The position numbers and the translations under genes are program-made. DNA of 64,000 nucleotides from Auanema rhodensis (lineage: Eukaryota; Nematoda; Chromadorea; Rhabditida; Rhabditidae), in the NCBI GenBank assembly GCA_964057225.1, contig OZ059899.1, forward strand, positions 10,044,001-10,108,000, in the 5' to 3' direction. A model generated the notes under the pieces. It made no database searches. It saw only the letters and a program-made list of their open reading frames with translations, and had not been told where the DNA came from. Of this stretch, positions 1 through 14,100 are shown piece after piece (position 1 is the stretch's first letter; each line of letters starts with the position of its first letter).

Positions 1-2
1 GA

Positions 3-18
3 AAAGAACTAGTTTTTT
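3..18. other. Quasi-palindrome around AACTAGTT in the core (representative)
   Basis: The core of A, B and T contains the 8 bp palindrome AACTAGTT (here 7-14), flanked by an A tract on the left and a T tract on the right. This gives a 16 bp dyad with one G-T mismatch. It is the most regularly spaced dyad shared by all module types. Confidence 0.4.
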
Positions 19-222
19 CTATTTTAAAACAAACAATAATAAACAAAATGAAAAGATTGTTAGATATCCAATTTTAACTTATACATTTACTTCGATGAAG
101 AGCCTATTAGATTGAATTTTTATGTCTTACAGTTCTCCAACAGAACAGACTGATCCTGATTTTTCTACGATTACATAAAACTCTCGTTTGATATACAAAA
201 AGGAGAGGAATAACGTTTCCAG

Positions 223-237
223 GATATCAATGATATC
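223..237. other. Dyad GATATC-aat-GATATC in the extension (representative)
   Basis: A 15 bp inverted repeat present in most A and T extensions. Some copies have a broken arm (ggatgtcaatg near 38119 and 40843; ggatttcaatg near 34989). It could be a protein-binding site or a chance palindrome in AT-rich DNA; no function is assigned. Confidence 0.4.
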
Positions 238-1477
238 GAATCTAGTGATATTGTAGAAAAATGTAATGTCAGCTCCATAGTTTTTCTCTTAATTTCTCTC
301 ATCACAATAGTCTTAGTTTTTTTTCATAAGAGTTTCTGAAATCTTAGTTGAACAAGGCAGTATATATTTTTTTCTGGAATTCGAAAGCATTTGGGATGAA
401 AATTAGAAAGAAAAGAACTAGTTTTTCCTACTTTAAAACAAAAATAAGAAATAAAATGAAAAAGATTGTTAGATATCCAATTTAAACTTATACATTTACT
501 TCGATAAAGAGCCTATTAGTTTGAAATTTTATGTCTTACAGTTCTCCAACAGAACAGACTGATCCTGATTTCTCTATGATTACATAAAACTCTCGTTTGA
601 TATAAAAGCATATTGGATAGAAATTTCGAGAGCATTTTGGATGGAAATTAGAACGAAAAGAACTAGTTTTTTTCTATTTTAAAACAAACAATAATAAACA
701 AAATGAAAAGATTGTTAGATATCCAATTTTAACTTATACATTTACTTCGATGAAGAGCCTATTAGATTGAATTTTTATGTCTTACAGTTCTCCAACAGAA
801 CAGACTGATCCTGATTTTTCTACGATTACATAAAACTCTCGTTTGATATACAAAAAGGAGAGGAATAACGTTTCCAGGATATCAATGATATCGAATCTAG
901 TGATATTGTAGAAAAATGTAATGTCAGCTCCATAGTTTTTCTCTTAATTTCTCTCATCACAATAGTCTTAGTTTTTTTTCATAAGAGTTTCTGAAATCTT
1001 AGTTGAACAAGGCAGTATATATTTTTTTCTGGAATTCGAAAGCATTTGGGATGAAAATTAGAAAGAAAAGAACTAGTTTTTCCTACTTTAAAACAAAAAT
1101 AAGAAATAAAATGAAAAAGATTGTTAGATATCCAATTTAAACTTATACATTTACTTCGATAAAGAGCCTATTAGTTTGAAATTTTATGTCTTACAGTTCT
1201 CCAACAGAACAGACTGATCCTGATTTCTCTATGATTACATAAAACTCTCGTTTGATATAAAAGCATATTGGATAGAAATTTCGAGAGCATTTTGGATGGA
1301 AATTAGAACGAAAAGAACTAGTTTTTTTCTATTTTAAAACAAACAATAATAAACAAAATGAAAAGATTGTAAGATATCCAATTTTAACTTATACATTTAC
1401 TTCGATGAAGAGCCTATTAGATTGAATTTTTATGTCTTACAGTTCTCCAACAGAACAGACTGATCCTGATTTTTCTA

Positions 1478-2300
1478 CGATTACATAAAACTCTCGTTTG
1501 ATATACAAAAAGGAGAGGAATAACGTTTCCAGGATATCAATGATATCGAATCTAGTGATATTGTAGAAAAATATAATGTCAGCTCCATAGTTTTTCTCTT
1601 AATTTCTCTCATCACAATAGTCTTAGTTTTTTTTCATAAGAGTTTCTGAAATCTTAGTTGAACAAGGCAGTATATATTTTTTTCTGGAATTCGAAAGCAT
1701 TTGAAATGAAAATTAGAAAGAAAAGAACTAGTTTTTCCTACTTTAAAACAAACAATAAGAAATAAAATGAAAAAGATTGTTAGATATCCAATTTTAACTT
1801 ATACATTTACTTCGATAAAGAGCCTATTAGTTTGAAATTTTATGTCTTACAGTTCTCCAACAGAACAGACTGATCCTGATTTTTCTACGATTACATAAAA
1901 CTCTCGTTTGATATACAAAAAGGAGAGGAATAACGTTTCCAGGATATCAATGATATCGAATCTAGTGATATTGTAGAAAAATGTAATGTCAGCTCCATAG
2001 TTTTTCTCTTAATTTCTCTCATCACAATAGTCTTAGTTTTTTTTCATAAGAGTTTCTGAAATCTTAGTTGAACAAGGCAGTATATATTTTTTTCTGGAAT
2101 TCGAAAGCATTTGGGATGAAAATTAGAAAGAAAAGAACTAGTTTTTCCTACTTTAAAACAAACAATAAGAAATAAAATGAAAAAGATTGTTAGATATCCA
2201 ATTTAAACTTATACATTTACTTCGATAAAGAGCCTATTAGTTTGAAATTTTATGTCTTACAGTTCTCCAACAGAACAGACTGATCCTGATTTCTCTATGA
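1478..2300. repeat. AAB block duplicated at about 6392-7214
   Basis: The first A of this block has the private variants gaaaaatataatg and catttgaaatg. The same pair recurs together in the A module starting at 6392, an offset of 4914 bp. Confidence 0.8.
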
Positions 2301-3197
2301 TTACATAAAACTCTCGTTTGATATAAAAGCATATTGGATAGAAATTTCGAAAGCATTTTGGATGGAAATTAGAACGAAAAGAACTAGTTTTTTCTATTTC
2401 AAAACAAACAATAATAAACAAAATGAAAAGATTGTTAGATATCCAATTTTAACTTATACATTTACTTCGATGAAGAGCCTATTAGATTGAATTTTTATGT
2501 CTTACAGTTCTCCAACAGAACAGACTTATCCTGATTTTTCTACGATTACATAAAACTCTCGTTTGATATACAAAAAGGAGAGGAATAACGTTTCCAGGAT
2601 ATCAATGATATCGAATCTAGTGATATTGTAGAAAAATGTAATGTCAGCTCCATAGTTTTTCTCTTAATTTCTCTCATCACAATAGTCTTAGTTTTTTTTC
2701 ATAAGAGTTTCTGAAATCTTAGTTGAACAAGGCAGTATATATTTTTTTCTGGAATTCGAAAGCATTTGGGATGAAAATTAGAAAGAAAAGAACTAGTTTT
2801 TCCTACTTTAAAACAAACAATAAGAAATAAAATGAAAAAGATTGTTAGATATCCAATTTAAACTTATACATTTACTTCGATAAAGAGCCTATTAGTTTGA
2901 AATTTTATGTCTTACAGTTCTCCAACAGAACAGACTGATCCTGATTTCTCTATGATTACATAAAACTCTCGTTTGATATAAAAGCATATTGGATAGAAAT
3001 TTCGAAAGCATTTTGGATGGAAATTAGAACGAAAAGAACTAGTTTTTTCTATTTTAAAACAAACAATAATAAACAAAATGAAAAGATTGTTAGATATCCA
3101 ATTTTAACTTATACATTTACTTCGATGAAGAGCCTATTAGATTGAATTTTTATGTCTTACAGTTCTCCAACAGAACAGACTGATCCTGATTTTTCTA

Positions 3198-5327
3198 CGA
3201 TTACATAAAACTCTCGTTTGATATACAAAAAGGAGAGGAATAACGTTTCCAGGATATCAATGATATCGAATCTAGTGACATTGTAGAAAAATGTAATGTC
3301 AGCTCCATAGTTTTTCTCTTAATTTCTCTCATCACAATAGTCTTAGTTTTTTTTCATAAGAGTTTCTGAAATCTTAGTTGAACAAGGCAGTATATATTTT
3401 TTTCTGGAATTCGAAAGCATTTGGGATGGAAATTAGAAAGAAAAGAACTAGTTTTTCCTACTTTAAAACAAACAATAAGAAATAAAATGAAAAAGATTGT
3501 TAGATATCCAATTTAAACTTATACATTTACTTCGATAAAGAGCCTATTAGTTTGAAATTTTATGTCTTACAGTTCTCCAACAGAACAGACTGATCCTGAT
3601 TTTTCTACGATTACATAAAACTCTTGTTTGATATACAAAAAGGAGAGGAATAACGTTTCCAGGATATCAATGATATCGAATCTAGTGATATTGTAGAAAA
3701 ATGTAATGTCAGCTCCATAGTTTTTCTCTTAATTTCTCTCATCACAATAGTCTTAGTTTTTTTTCATAAGAGTTTCTGAAATCTCAGTTGAACAAGGCAG
3801 TATATATTTTTTTCTGGAATTCGAAAGCATTTGGGATGGAAATTAGAAAGAAAAGAACTAGTTTTTCCTACTTTAAAACAAACAATAAGAAATAAAATGA
3901 AAAAGATTGTTAGATATCCAATTTAAACTTATACATTTACTTCGATAAAGAGCCTATTAGTTTGAAATTTTATGTCTTACAGTTCTCCAACAGAACAGAC
4001 TGATCCTGATTTCTCTATGATTACATAAAACTCTCGTTTGATATAAAAGCATATTGGATAGAAATTTCGAAAGCATTTTGGATGGAAATTAGAACGAAAA
4101 GAACTAGTTTTTTCTATTTTAAAACAAACAATAATAAACAAAATGAAAAGATTGTTAGATATCCAATTTTAACTTATACATTTACTTCGATGAAGAGCCT
4201 ATTAGATTGAATTTTTATGTCTTACAGTTCTCCAACAGAACAGACTGATCCTGATTTTTCTACGATTACATAAAACTCTCGTTTGATATACAAAAAGGAG
4301 AGGAATAACGTTTCCAGGATATCAATGATATCGAATCTAGTGACATTGTAGAAAAATGTAATGTCAGCTCCATAGTTTTTCTCTTAATTTCTCTCATCAC
4401 AATAGTCTTAGTTTTTTTTCATAAGAGTTTCTGAAATCTTAGTTGAACAAGGCAGTATATATTTTTTTCTGGAATTCGAAAGCATTTGGGATGGAAATTA
4501 GAAAGAAAAGAACTAGTTTTTCCTACTTTAAAACAAACAATAAGAAATAAAATGAAAAAGATTGTTAGATATCCAATTTAAACTTATACATTTACTTCGA
4601 TAAAGAGCCTATTAGTTTGAAATTTTATGTCTTACAGTTCTCCAACAGAACAGACTGATCCTGATTTTTCTACGATTACATAAAACTCTTGTTTGATATA
4701 CAAAAAGGAGAGGAATAACGTTTCCAGGATATCAATGATATCGAATCTAGTGATATTGTAGAAAAATGTAATGTCAGCTCCATAGTTTTTCTCTTAATTT
4801 CTCTCATCACAATAGTCTTAGTTTTTTTTCATAAGAGTTTCTGAAATCTTAGTTGAACAAGGCAGTATATTTTTTTTTCTGGAATTCGAAAGCATTTGGG
4901 ATGAAAATTAGAAAGAAAAGAACTAGTTTTTCCTACTTTAAAACAAACAATAAGAAATAAAATGAAAAAGATTGTTAGATATCCAATTTAAACTTATACA
5001 TTTACTTCGATAAAGAGCCTATTAGTTTGAAATTTTATGTCTTACAGTTCTCCAACAGAACAGACTGATCCTGATTTCTCTATGATTACATAAAACTCTC
5101 GTTTGATATAAAAGCATATTGGATAGAAATTTCGGAAGCATTTTGGATGGAAATTAGAACGAAAAGAACTAGTTTTTTCTATTTTAAAACAAACAATAAT
5201 AAACAAAATGAAAAGATTGTTAGATATCCAATTTTAACTTATACATTTACTTCGATGAAGAGCCTATTAGATTGAATTTTTATGTCTTACAGTTCTCCAA
5301 CAGAACAGACTTATCCTGATTTTTCTA
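3198..5327. repeat. Two 1065 bp AAB trimers in tandem
   Basis: Phase points at 3198, 4263 and 5328 give two 1065 bp AAB units. They share private variants: gtgacattg in the first A and ctcttgtttg in the second A. A third copy, with both variants, lies at 10074-11138. The second and third copies also share the altered junction run tatatttttttttt. Confidence 0.88.
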
Positions 5328-8111
5328 CGATTACATAAAACTCTCGTTTGATATACAAAAAGAAGAGGAATAACGTTTCCAGGATATTAATGATATCGAA
5401 TCTAGTGATATTGTAGAAAAATGTAATGTCAGCTCCATAGTTTTTCTCTTAATTTCTCTCATCACAATAGTCTTAGTTTTTTTTCATAAGAGTTTCTGAA
5501 ATCTTAGTTGAACAAGGCAGTATATATTTTTTTCTGGAATTCGAAAGCATTTGGGATGAAAATTAGAAAGAAAAGAACTAGTTTTTCCTACTTTAAAACA
5601 AACAATAAGAAATAAAATGAAAAAGATTGTTAGATATCCAATTTAAACTTATACATTTACTTCGATAAAGAGCCTATTAGTTTGAAATTTTATGTCTTAC
5701 AGTTCTCCAACAGAACAGACTGATCCTGATTTCTCTATGATTACATAAAACTCTCGTTTGATATAAAAGCATATTGGATAGAAATTTCGAAAGCATTTTG
5801 GATGGAAATTAGAACGAAAAGAACTAGTTTTTTCTATTTTAAAACAAACAATAATAAACAAAATGAAAAGATTGTTAGATATCCAATTTTAACTTATACA
5901 TTTACTTCGATGAAGAGCCTATTAGATTGAATTTTTATGTCTTACAGTTCTCCAACAGAACAGACTGATCCTGATTTTTCTACGATTACATAAAACTCTC
6001 GTTTGATATACAAAAAGGAGAGGAATAACGTTTCCAGGATATCAATGATATCGAATCTAGTGATATTGTAGAAAAATGTAATGTCAGCTCCATAGTTTTT
6101 CTCTTAATTTCTCTCATCACAATAGTCTTAGTTTTTTTTCATAAGAGTTTCTGAAATCTTAGTTGAACAAGGCAGTATATATTTTTTTCTGGAATTCGAG
6201 AGCATTTGGGATGAAAATTAGAAAGAAAAGAACTAGTTTTTCCTACTTTAAAACAAAAATAAGAAATAAAATGAAAAAGATTGTTAGATATCCAATTTAA
6301 ACTTATACATTTACTTCGATAAAGAGCCTATTAGTTTGAAATTTTATGTCTTACAGTTCTCCAACAGAACAGACTGATCCTGATTTTTCTACGATTACAT
6401 AAAACTCTCGTTTGATATACAAAAAGGAGAGGAATAACGTTTCCAGGATATCAATGATATCGAATCTAGTGATATTGTAGAAAAATATAATGTCAGCTCC
6501 ATAGTTTTTCTCTTAATTTCTCTCATCACAATAGTCTTAGTTTTTTTTCATAAGAGTTTCTGAAATCTTAGTTGAACAAGGCAGTATATATTTTTTTCTG
6601 GAATTCGAAAGCATTTGAAATGAAAATTAGAAAGAAAAGAACTAGTTTTTCCTACTTTAAAACAAACAATAAGAAATAAAATGAAAAAGATTGTTAGATA
6701 TCCAATTTTAACTTATACATTTACTTCGATAAAGAGCCTATTAGTTTGAAATTTTATGTCTTACAGTTCTCCAACAGAACAGACTGATCCTGATTTTTCT
6801 ACGATCACATAAAACTCTCGTTTGATATACAAAAAGGAGAGGAATAACGTTTCCAGGATATCAATGATATCGAATCTAGTGATATTGTAGAAAAATGTAA
6901 TGTCAGCTCCATAGTTTTTCTCTTAATTTCTCTCATCACAATAGTCTTAGTTTTTTTTCATAAGAGTTTCTGAAATCTTAGTTGAACAAGGCAGTATATA
7001 TTTTTTTCTGGAATTCGAAAGCATTTGGGATGGAAATTAGAAAGAAAAGAACTAGTTTTTCCTACTTTAAAACAAACAATAAGAAATAAAATGTAAAAGA
7101 TTGTTAGATATCCAATTTAAACTTATACATTTACTTCGATAAAGAGCCTATTAGTTTGAAATTTTATGTCTTACAGTTCTCCAACAGAACAGACTGATCC
7201 TGATTTCTCTATGATTACATAAAACTCTCGTTTGATATAAAAGCATATTGGATAGAAATTTCGAAAGCATTTTGGATGGAAATTAGAACGAAAAGAACTA
7301 GTTTTTTCTATTTTAAAACAAACAATAATAAACAAAATGAAAAGATTGTTAGATATCCAATTTTAACTTATACATTTACTTCGATGAAGAGCCTATTAGA
7401 TTGAATTTTTATGTCTTACAGTTCTCTAACAGAAAAGACTGATCCTGATTTTTCTACGATTACATAAAACTCTCGTTTGATATACAAAAAGGAGAGGAAT
7501 AACGTTTCCAGGATATCAATGATATCGAATCTAGTGACATTGTAGAAAAATGTAATGTCAGCTCCATAGTTTTTCTCTTAATTTCTCTCATCACAATAGT
7601 CTTAGTTTTTTTTCATAAGAGTTTCTGAAATCTTAGTTGAACAAGGCAGTATATATCTTTTTCTGGAATTCGAAAGCATTTGGGATGGAAATTAGAAAGA
7701 AAAGAACTAGTTTTTCCTACTTTAAAACAAACAATAAAAAATAAAATGAAAAAGATTGTTAGATATCCAATTTAAACTTATACATTTACTTCGATAAAGA
7801 GCCTATTAGTTTGAAATTTTATGTCTTACAGTTCTCCAACAGAACAGACTGATCCTGATTTCTCTATGATTACATAAAACTCTCGTTTGATATAAAAGCA
7901 TATTGGATAGAAATTTCGAAAGCATTTTGGATGGAAATTAGAACGAAAAGAACTAGTTTTTTCTATTTTAAAACAAACAATAATAAACAAAATGAAAAGA
8001 TTGTTAGATATCCAATTTTAACTTATACATTTACTTCGATGAAGAGCCTATTAGATTGAATTTTTATGTCTTACAGTTCTCCAACAGAACAGACTTATCC
8101 TGATTTTTCTA

Positions 8112-10073
8112 CGATTACATAAAACTCTCGTTTGATATACAAAAAGGAGAGGAATAACGTTTCCAGGATATCAATGATATCGAATCTAGTGATATTGTAG
8201 AAAAATGTAATGTCAGCTCCATAGTTTTTCTCTTAATTTCTCTCATCACAATAGTCTTAGTTTTTTTCATAAGAGTTTCTGAAATCTTAGTTGAACAAGG
8301 CAGTATATATTTTTTTCTGGAATTCGAAAGCATTTGGGATGGAAATTAGAAAGAAAAGAACTAGTTTTTCCTACTTTAAAACAAACAATAAGAAATAAAA
8401 TGAAAAAGATTGTTAGATATCCAATTTAAACTTATACATTTACTTCGATAAAGAGCCTATTAGTTTGAAATTTTATGTCTTACAGTTCTCCAACAGAACA
8501 GACTGATCCTGATTTCTCTATGATTACATAAAACTCTCGTTTGATATAAAAGCATATTGGATAGAAATTTCGAAAGCATTTTGGATGGAAATTAGAACGA
8601 AAAGAACTAGTTTTTTCTATTTTAAAACAAACAATAATAAACAAAATGAAAAGATTGTTAGATATCCAATTTTAACTTATACATTTACTTCGATGAAGAG
8701 CCTATTAGATTGAATTTTTATGTCTTACAGTTCTCCAACAGAACAGACTTATCCTGATTTTTCTACGATTACATAAAACTCTCGTTTGATATACAAAAAG
8801 GAGAGGAATAACGTTTCCAGGATATCAATGATATCGAATCTAGTGATATTGTAGAAAAATGTAATGTCAGCTCCATAGTTTTTCTCTTAATTTCTCTCAT
8901 CACAATAGTCTTAGTTTTTTTCATAAGAGTTTCTGAAATCTTAGTTGAACAAGGCAGTATATATTTTTTTCTGGAATTCGAAAGCATTTGGGATGGAAAT
9001 TAGAAAGAAAAGAACTAGTTTTTCCTACTTTAAAACAAACAATAAGAAATAAAATAAAAAAGATTGTTAGATATCCAATTTAAACTTATACATTTACTTC
9101 GATAAAGAGCCTATTAGTTTGAAATTTTATGTCTTACAGTTCTCCAACAGAACAGACTGATCCTGATTTCTCTATGATTACATAAAACTCTCGTTTGATA
9201 TAAAAGCATATTGGATAGAAATTTCGAAAGCATTTTGGATGGAAATTAGAACGAAAAGAACTAGTTTTTTCTATTTTAAAACAAACAATAATAAACAAAA
9301 TGAAAAGATTGTTAGATATCCAATTTTAACTTATACATTTACTTCGATGAAGAGCCTATTAGATTGAATTTTTATGTCTTACAGTTCTCCAACAGAACAG
9401 ACTTATCCTGATTTTTCTACGATTACATAAAACTCTCGTTTGATATACAAAAAGGAGAGGAATAACGTTTCCAGGATATCAATGATATCGAATCTAGTGA
9501 TATTGTAGAAAAATGTAATGTCAGCTCCATAGTTTTTCTCTTAATTTCTCTCATCACAATAGTCTTAGTTTTTTTCATAAGAGTTTCTGAAATCTTAGTT
9601 GAACAAGGCAGTATATATTTTTTTCTGGAATTCGAAAGCATTTGGGATGGAAATTAGAAAGAAAAGAACTAGTTTTTCCTACTTTAAAACAAACAATAAG
9701 AAATAAAATGAAAAAGATTGTTAGATATCCAATTTAAACTTATACATTTACTTCGATAAAGAGCCTATTAGTTTGAAATTTTATGTCTTACAGTTCTCCA
9801 ACAGAACAGACTGATCCTGATTTCTCTATGATTACATAAAACTCTCGTTTGATATAAAAGCATATTGGATAGAAATTTCGAAAGCATTTTGGATGGAAAT
9901 TAGAACGAAAAGAACTAGTTTTTTCTATTTTAAAACAAACAATAATAAACAAAATGAAAAGATTGTTAGATATCCAATTTTAACTTATACATTTACTTCG
10001 ATGAAGACCCTATTAGATTGAATTTTTATGTCTTACAGTTCTCCAACAGAACAGACTGATCCTGATTTTTCTA
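8112..10073. repeat. Three 654 bp AB dimers in tandem
   Basis: Phase points at 8112, 8766, 9420 and 10074 are exactly 654 bp apart. All three A modules have the same 7-T run, in place of the usual 8, and are preceded by the same gacttatcc variant, so they are very recent copies of one dimer. Confidence 0.9.
9420..9828. repeat. Representative module A (409 bp)
   Basis: A module measured from one (c/t)gattacata phase point to the next. It holds the extension (aaaaaggagaggaataacg through gttgaacaa), the tRNA-loss scar ggcag, an EcoRI site (GAATTC) and then the shared core. Length is 410 bp when the T run after cttag is 8 instead of 7. The extension includes the dyad GATATC-aat-GATATC. Confidence 0.9.
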
Positions 10074-11138
10074 CGATTACATAAAACTCTCGTTTGATAT
10101 ACAAAAAGGAGAGGAATAACGTTTCCAGGATATCAATGATATCGAATCTAGTGACATTGTAGAAAAATGTAATGTCAGCTCCATAGTTTTTCTCTTAATT
10201 TCTCTCATCACAATAGTCTTAGTTTTGTTTCATAAGAGTTTCTGAAATCTTAGTTGAACAAGGCAGTATATATTTTTTTCTGGAATTCGAAAGCATTTGG
10301 GATGGAAATTAGAAAGAAAAGAACTAGTTTTTCCTACTTTAAAACAAACAATAAGAAATAAAATGAAAAAGATTGTTAGATATCCAATTTAAACTTATAC
10401 ATTTACTTCGATAAAGAGCCTATTAGTTTGAAATTTTATGTCTTACAGTTCTCCAACAGAACAGACTGATCCTGATTTTTCTACGATTACATAAAACTCT
10501 TGTTTGATATACAAAAAGGAGAGGAATAACGTTTCCAGGATATCAATGATATCGAATCTAGTGATATTGTAGAAAAATGTAATGTCAGCTCCATAGTTTT
10601 TCTCTTAATTTCTCTCATCACAATAGTCTTAGTTTTTTTTCATAAGAGTTTCTGAAATCTTAGTTGAACAAGGCAGTATATTTTTTTTTCTGGAATTCGA
10701 AAGCATTTGGGATGAAAATTAGAAAGAAAAGAACTAGTTTTTCCTACTTTAAAACAAACAATAAGAAATAAAATGAAAAAGATTGTTAGATATCCAATTT
10801 AAACTTATACATTTACTTCGATAAAGAGCCTATTAGTTTGAAATTTTATGTCTTACAGTTCTCCAACAGAACAGACTGATCCTGATTTCTCTATGATTAC
10901 ATAAAACTCTCGTTTGATATAAAAGCATATTGGATAGAAATTTCGAAAGCATTTTGGATGGAAATTAGAACGAAAAGAACTAGTTTTTTCTATTTTAAAA
11001 CAAACAATAATAAACAAAATGAAAAGATTGTTAGATATCCAATTTTAACTTATACATTTACTTCGATGAAGAGCCTATTAGATTGAATTTTTATGTCTTA
11101 CAGTTCTCCAACAGAACAGACTTATCCTGATTTTTCTA
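10074..11138. repeat. Dispersed third copy of the 1065 bp AAB trimer
   Basis: Shares the gtgacattg and ctcttgtttg variants and the long-T junction with the trimer at 4263-5327, but lies about 5.8 kb away. This points to a larger block duplication or conversion inside the tRNA-free array. Confidence 0.85.
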
Positions 11139-14100
11139 CGATTACATAAAACTCTCGTTTGATATACAAAAAGGAGAGGAATAACGTTTCCAGGATATCA
11201 ATGATATCGAATCTAGTGATATTGTAGAAAAATGTAATGTCAGCTCCATAGTTTTTCTCTTAATTTCTCTCATCACAATAGTCTTAGTTTTTTTTCATAA
11301 GAGTTTCTGAAATCTTAGTTGAACAAGGCAGTATATATTTTTTTCTGGAATTCGAAAGCATTTGGGATGAAAATTAGAAAGAAAAGAACTAGTTTTTCCT
11401 ACTTTAAAACAAACAATAATAAACAAAATGAAAAGATTGTTAGATATCCAATTTTAACTTATACATTTACTTCGATGAAGAGCCTATTAGATTGAATTTT
11501 TATGTCTTACAGTTCTCCAACAGAACAGACTGATCCTGATTTTTCTACGATTACATAAAACTCTCGTTTGATATACAAAAAGGAGAGGAATAACGTTTCC
11601 AGGATATCAATGATATCGAATCTAGTGATATTGTAGAAAAATGTAATGTCAGCTCCATAGTTTTTCTCTTAATTTCTCTCATCACAATAGTCTTAGTTTT
11701 TTTTCATAAGAGTTTCTGAAATCTTAGTTGAACAAGGCAGTATATATTTTTTTCTGGAATTCGAAAGCATTTGGGATGGAAATTAGAAAGAAAAGAACTA
11801 GTTTTTCCTACTTTAAAACAAACAATAAGAAATAAAATGAAAAAGATTGTTAGATATCCAATTTAAACTTATACATTTACTTCGATAAAGAGCCTATTAG
11901 TTTGAAATTTTATGTCTTACAGTTCTCCAACAGAACAGACTGATCCTGATTGCTCTATGATTACATAAAACTCTCGTTTGATATAAAAGCATATTGGATA
12001 GAAATTTCGAAAGCATTTTGGATGGAAATTAGAACGAAAAGAACTAGTTTTTTCTATTTTAAAACAAACAATAATAAACAAAATGAAAAGATTGTTAGAT
12101 ATCCAATTTTAACTTATACATTTACTTCGATGAAGAGCCTATTAGATTGAATTTTTATGTCTTACAGTTCTCCAACAGAACAGACTTATCCTGATTTTTC
12201 TACGATTACATAAACCTCTCGTTTGATATACAAAAAGGAGACGAATAACGTTTCCAGGATATCAATGATATCGAATCTAGTGATATTGTAGAAAAATGTA
12301 ATGTCAGCTCCATAGTTTTTCTCTTAATTTCTCTCATCACAATAGTCTTAGTTTTTTTTCATAAGAGTTTCTGAAATCTTAGTTGAACAAGGCAGTATAT
12401 ATTTTTTTCTGGAATTCGAAAGCATTTGGGATGAAAATTAGAAAGAAAAGAACTAGTTTTTCCTACTTTAAAACAAACAATAAGAAATAAAATGAAAAAG
12501 TTTGTTAGATATCCAATTTAAACTTATACATTTACTTCGATAAAGAGCCTATTAGTTTGAAATTTCATGTCTTACAGTTCTCCAACAGAACAGACTGATC
12601 CTGATTTCTCTATGATTACATAAAACTCTCGTTTGATATAAAAGCATATTGGATAGAAATTTCGAAAGCATTTTGGATGGAAATTAGAACGAAAAGAACT
12701 AGTTTTTTCTATTTTAAAACAAACAATAATAAACAAAATGAAAAGATTGTTAGATATCCAATTTTAACTTATACATTTACTTCGATGAAGAGCCTATTAG
12801 ATTGAATTTTTATGTCTTACAGTTCTCCAACAGAACAGACTTATCCTGATTTTTCTACGATTACATAAACCTCTTGTTTGATATACAAAAAGGAGACGAA
12901 TAACGTTTCCAGGATATCAATGATATCGAATCTAGTGATATTGTAGAAAAATGTAATGTCAGCTCCATAGTTTTTCTCTTAATTTCTCTCATCACAATAG
13001 TCTTAGTTTTTTTTCATAAGAGTTTCTGAAATCTTAGTTGAACAAGGCAGTATATATTTTTTTCTGGAATTCGACAGCATTTGGGATGAAAATTAGAAAG
13101 AAAAGAACTAGTTTTTCCTACTTTAAAACAAACAATAAGAAATAAAATGAAAAAGATTGTTAGATATCCAATTTAAACTTATACATTTACTTCGATAAAG
13201 AGCCTATTAGTTTGAAATTTTATGTCTTACAGTTCTCCAACAGAACAGACTGATCCTGATTTCTCTATGATTACATAAAACTCTCGTTTGATATAAAAGC
13301 ATATTGGATAGAAATTTCGAAAGCATTTTGGATGGAAATTAGAACGAAAAGAACTAGTTTTTTCTATTTTAAAACAAACAATAATAAACAAAATGAAAAG
13401 ATTGTTAGATATCCAATTTTAACTTATACATTTACTTCGATGAAGAGCCTATTAGATTGAATTTTTATGTCTTACAGTTCTCCAACAGAACAGACTTATC
13501 CTGATTTTTCTACGATTACATAAACCTCTCGTTTGATATACAAAAAGGAGACGAATAACGTTTCCAGGATATCAATGATATCGAATCTAGTGATATTGTA
13601 GAAAAATGTAATGTCAGCTCCATAGTTTTTCTCTTAATTTCTCTCATCACAATAGTCTTAGTTTTTTTTCATAAGAGTTTCTGAAATCTTAGTTGAACAA
13701 GGCAGTATATATTTTTTTCTGGAATTCGACAGCATTTGGGATGAAAATTAGAAAGAAAAGAACTAGTTTTTCCTACTTTAAAACAAACAATAAGAAATAA
13801 AATGAAAAAGATTGTTAGATATCCAATTTAAACTTATACATTTACTTCGATAAAGAGCCTATTAGTTTGAAATTTTATGTCTTACAGTTCTCCAACAGAA
13901 CAGACTGATCCTGATTTCTCTATGATTACATAAAACTCTCGTTTGATATAAAAGCATATTGGATAGAAATTTCGAAAGCATTTTGGATGGAAATTAGAAC
14001 GAAAAGAACTAGTTTTTTCTATTTTAAAACAAACAATAATAAACAAAATGAAAAGGTTGTTAGATATCCAATTTTAACTTATACATTTACTTCGATGAAG

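Larger units (their letters stand above)
1..13920. repeat. tRNA-free satellite array, A/B dimers and AAB trimers
   Basis: Tandem satellite with no gene. Modules alternate between A (core plus extension, read through the junction gatatacaaaaaggag) and B (core only, junction gatataaaagcatattgg). Reading the junctions from left to right gives ABABAABABAABAABABAAABABABABABAABAABABABAB. The normal period is 654-655 bp (A+B), with AAB blocks of 1065 bp. Every A junction carries the scar gttgaacaaggcag where T modules carry a tRNA gene. Copies differ only by scattered substitutions and T-run length changes, and both strands are closed by frequent stops. All modules have the same orientation. Confidence 0.95.

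Noticed and set aside
8115-8333. 72-codon open frame on the - strand, recurring at 8769, 9423, 15316, 16459, 17848 and 20745
   Set aside because: It lies inside module A and is open only where the T run is 7 rather than 8 bases; most A copies are frameshifted. There is no conserved coding pattern, so it is a by-product of the satellite.
9625-9645. CENP-B box-like text around attcgaaagcatttggg
   Set aside because: TTCG and a GGG are present, but the spacing is one base off, the central A is misplaced and CGGG is TGGG. It does not meet the box consensus.
11950-12150. 66-codon frame on the + strand, also at 19472
   Set aside because: Spans a B junction and exists only where ttctctatg became tgctctatg. 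Satellite shadow.
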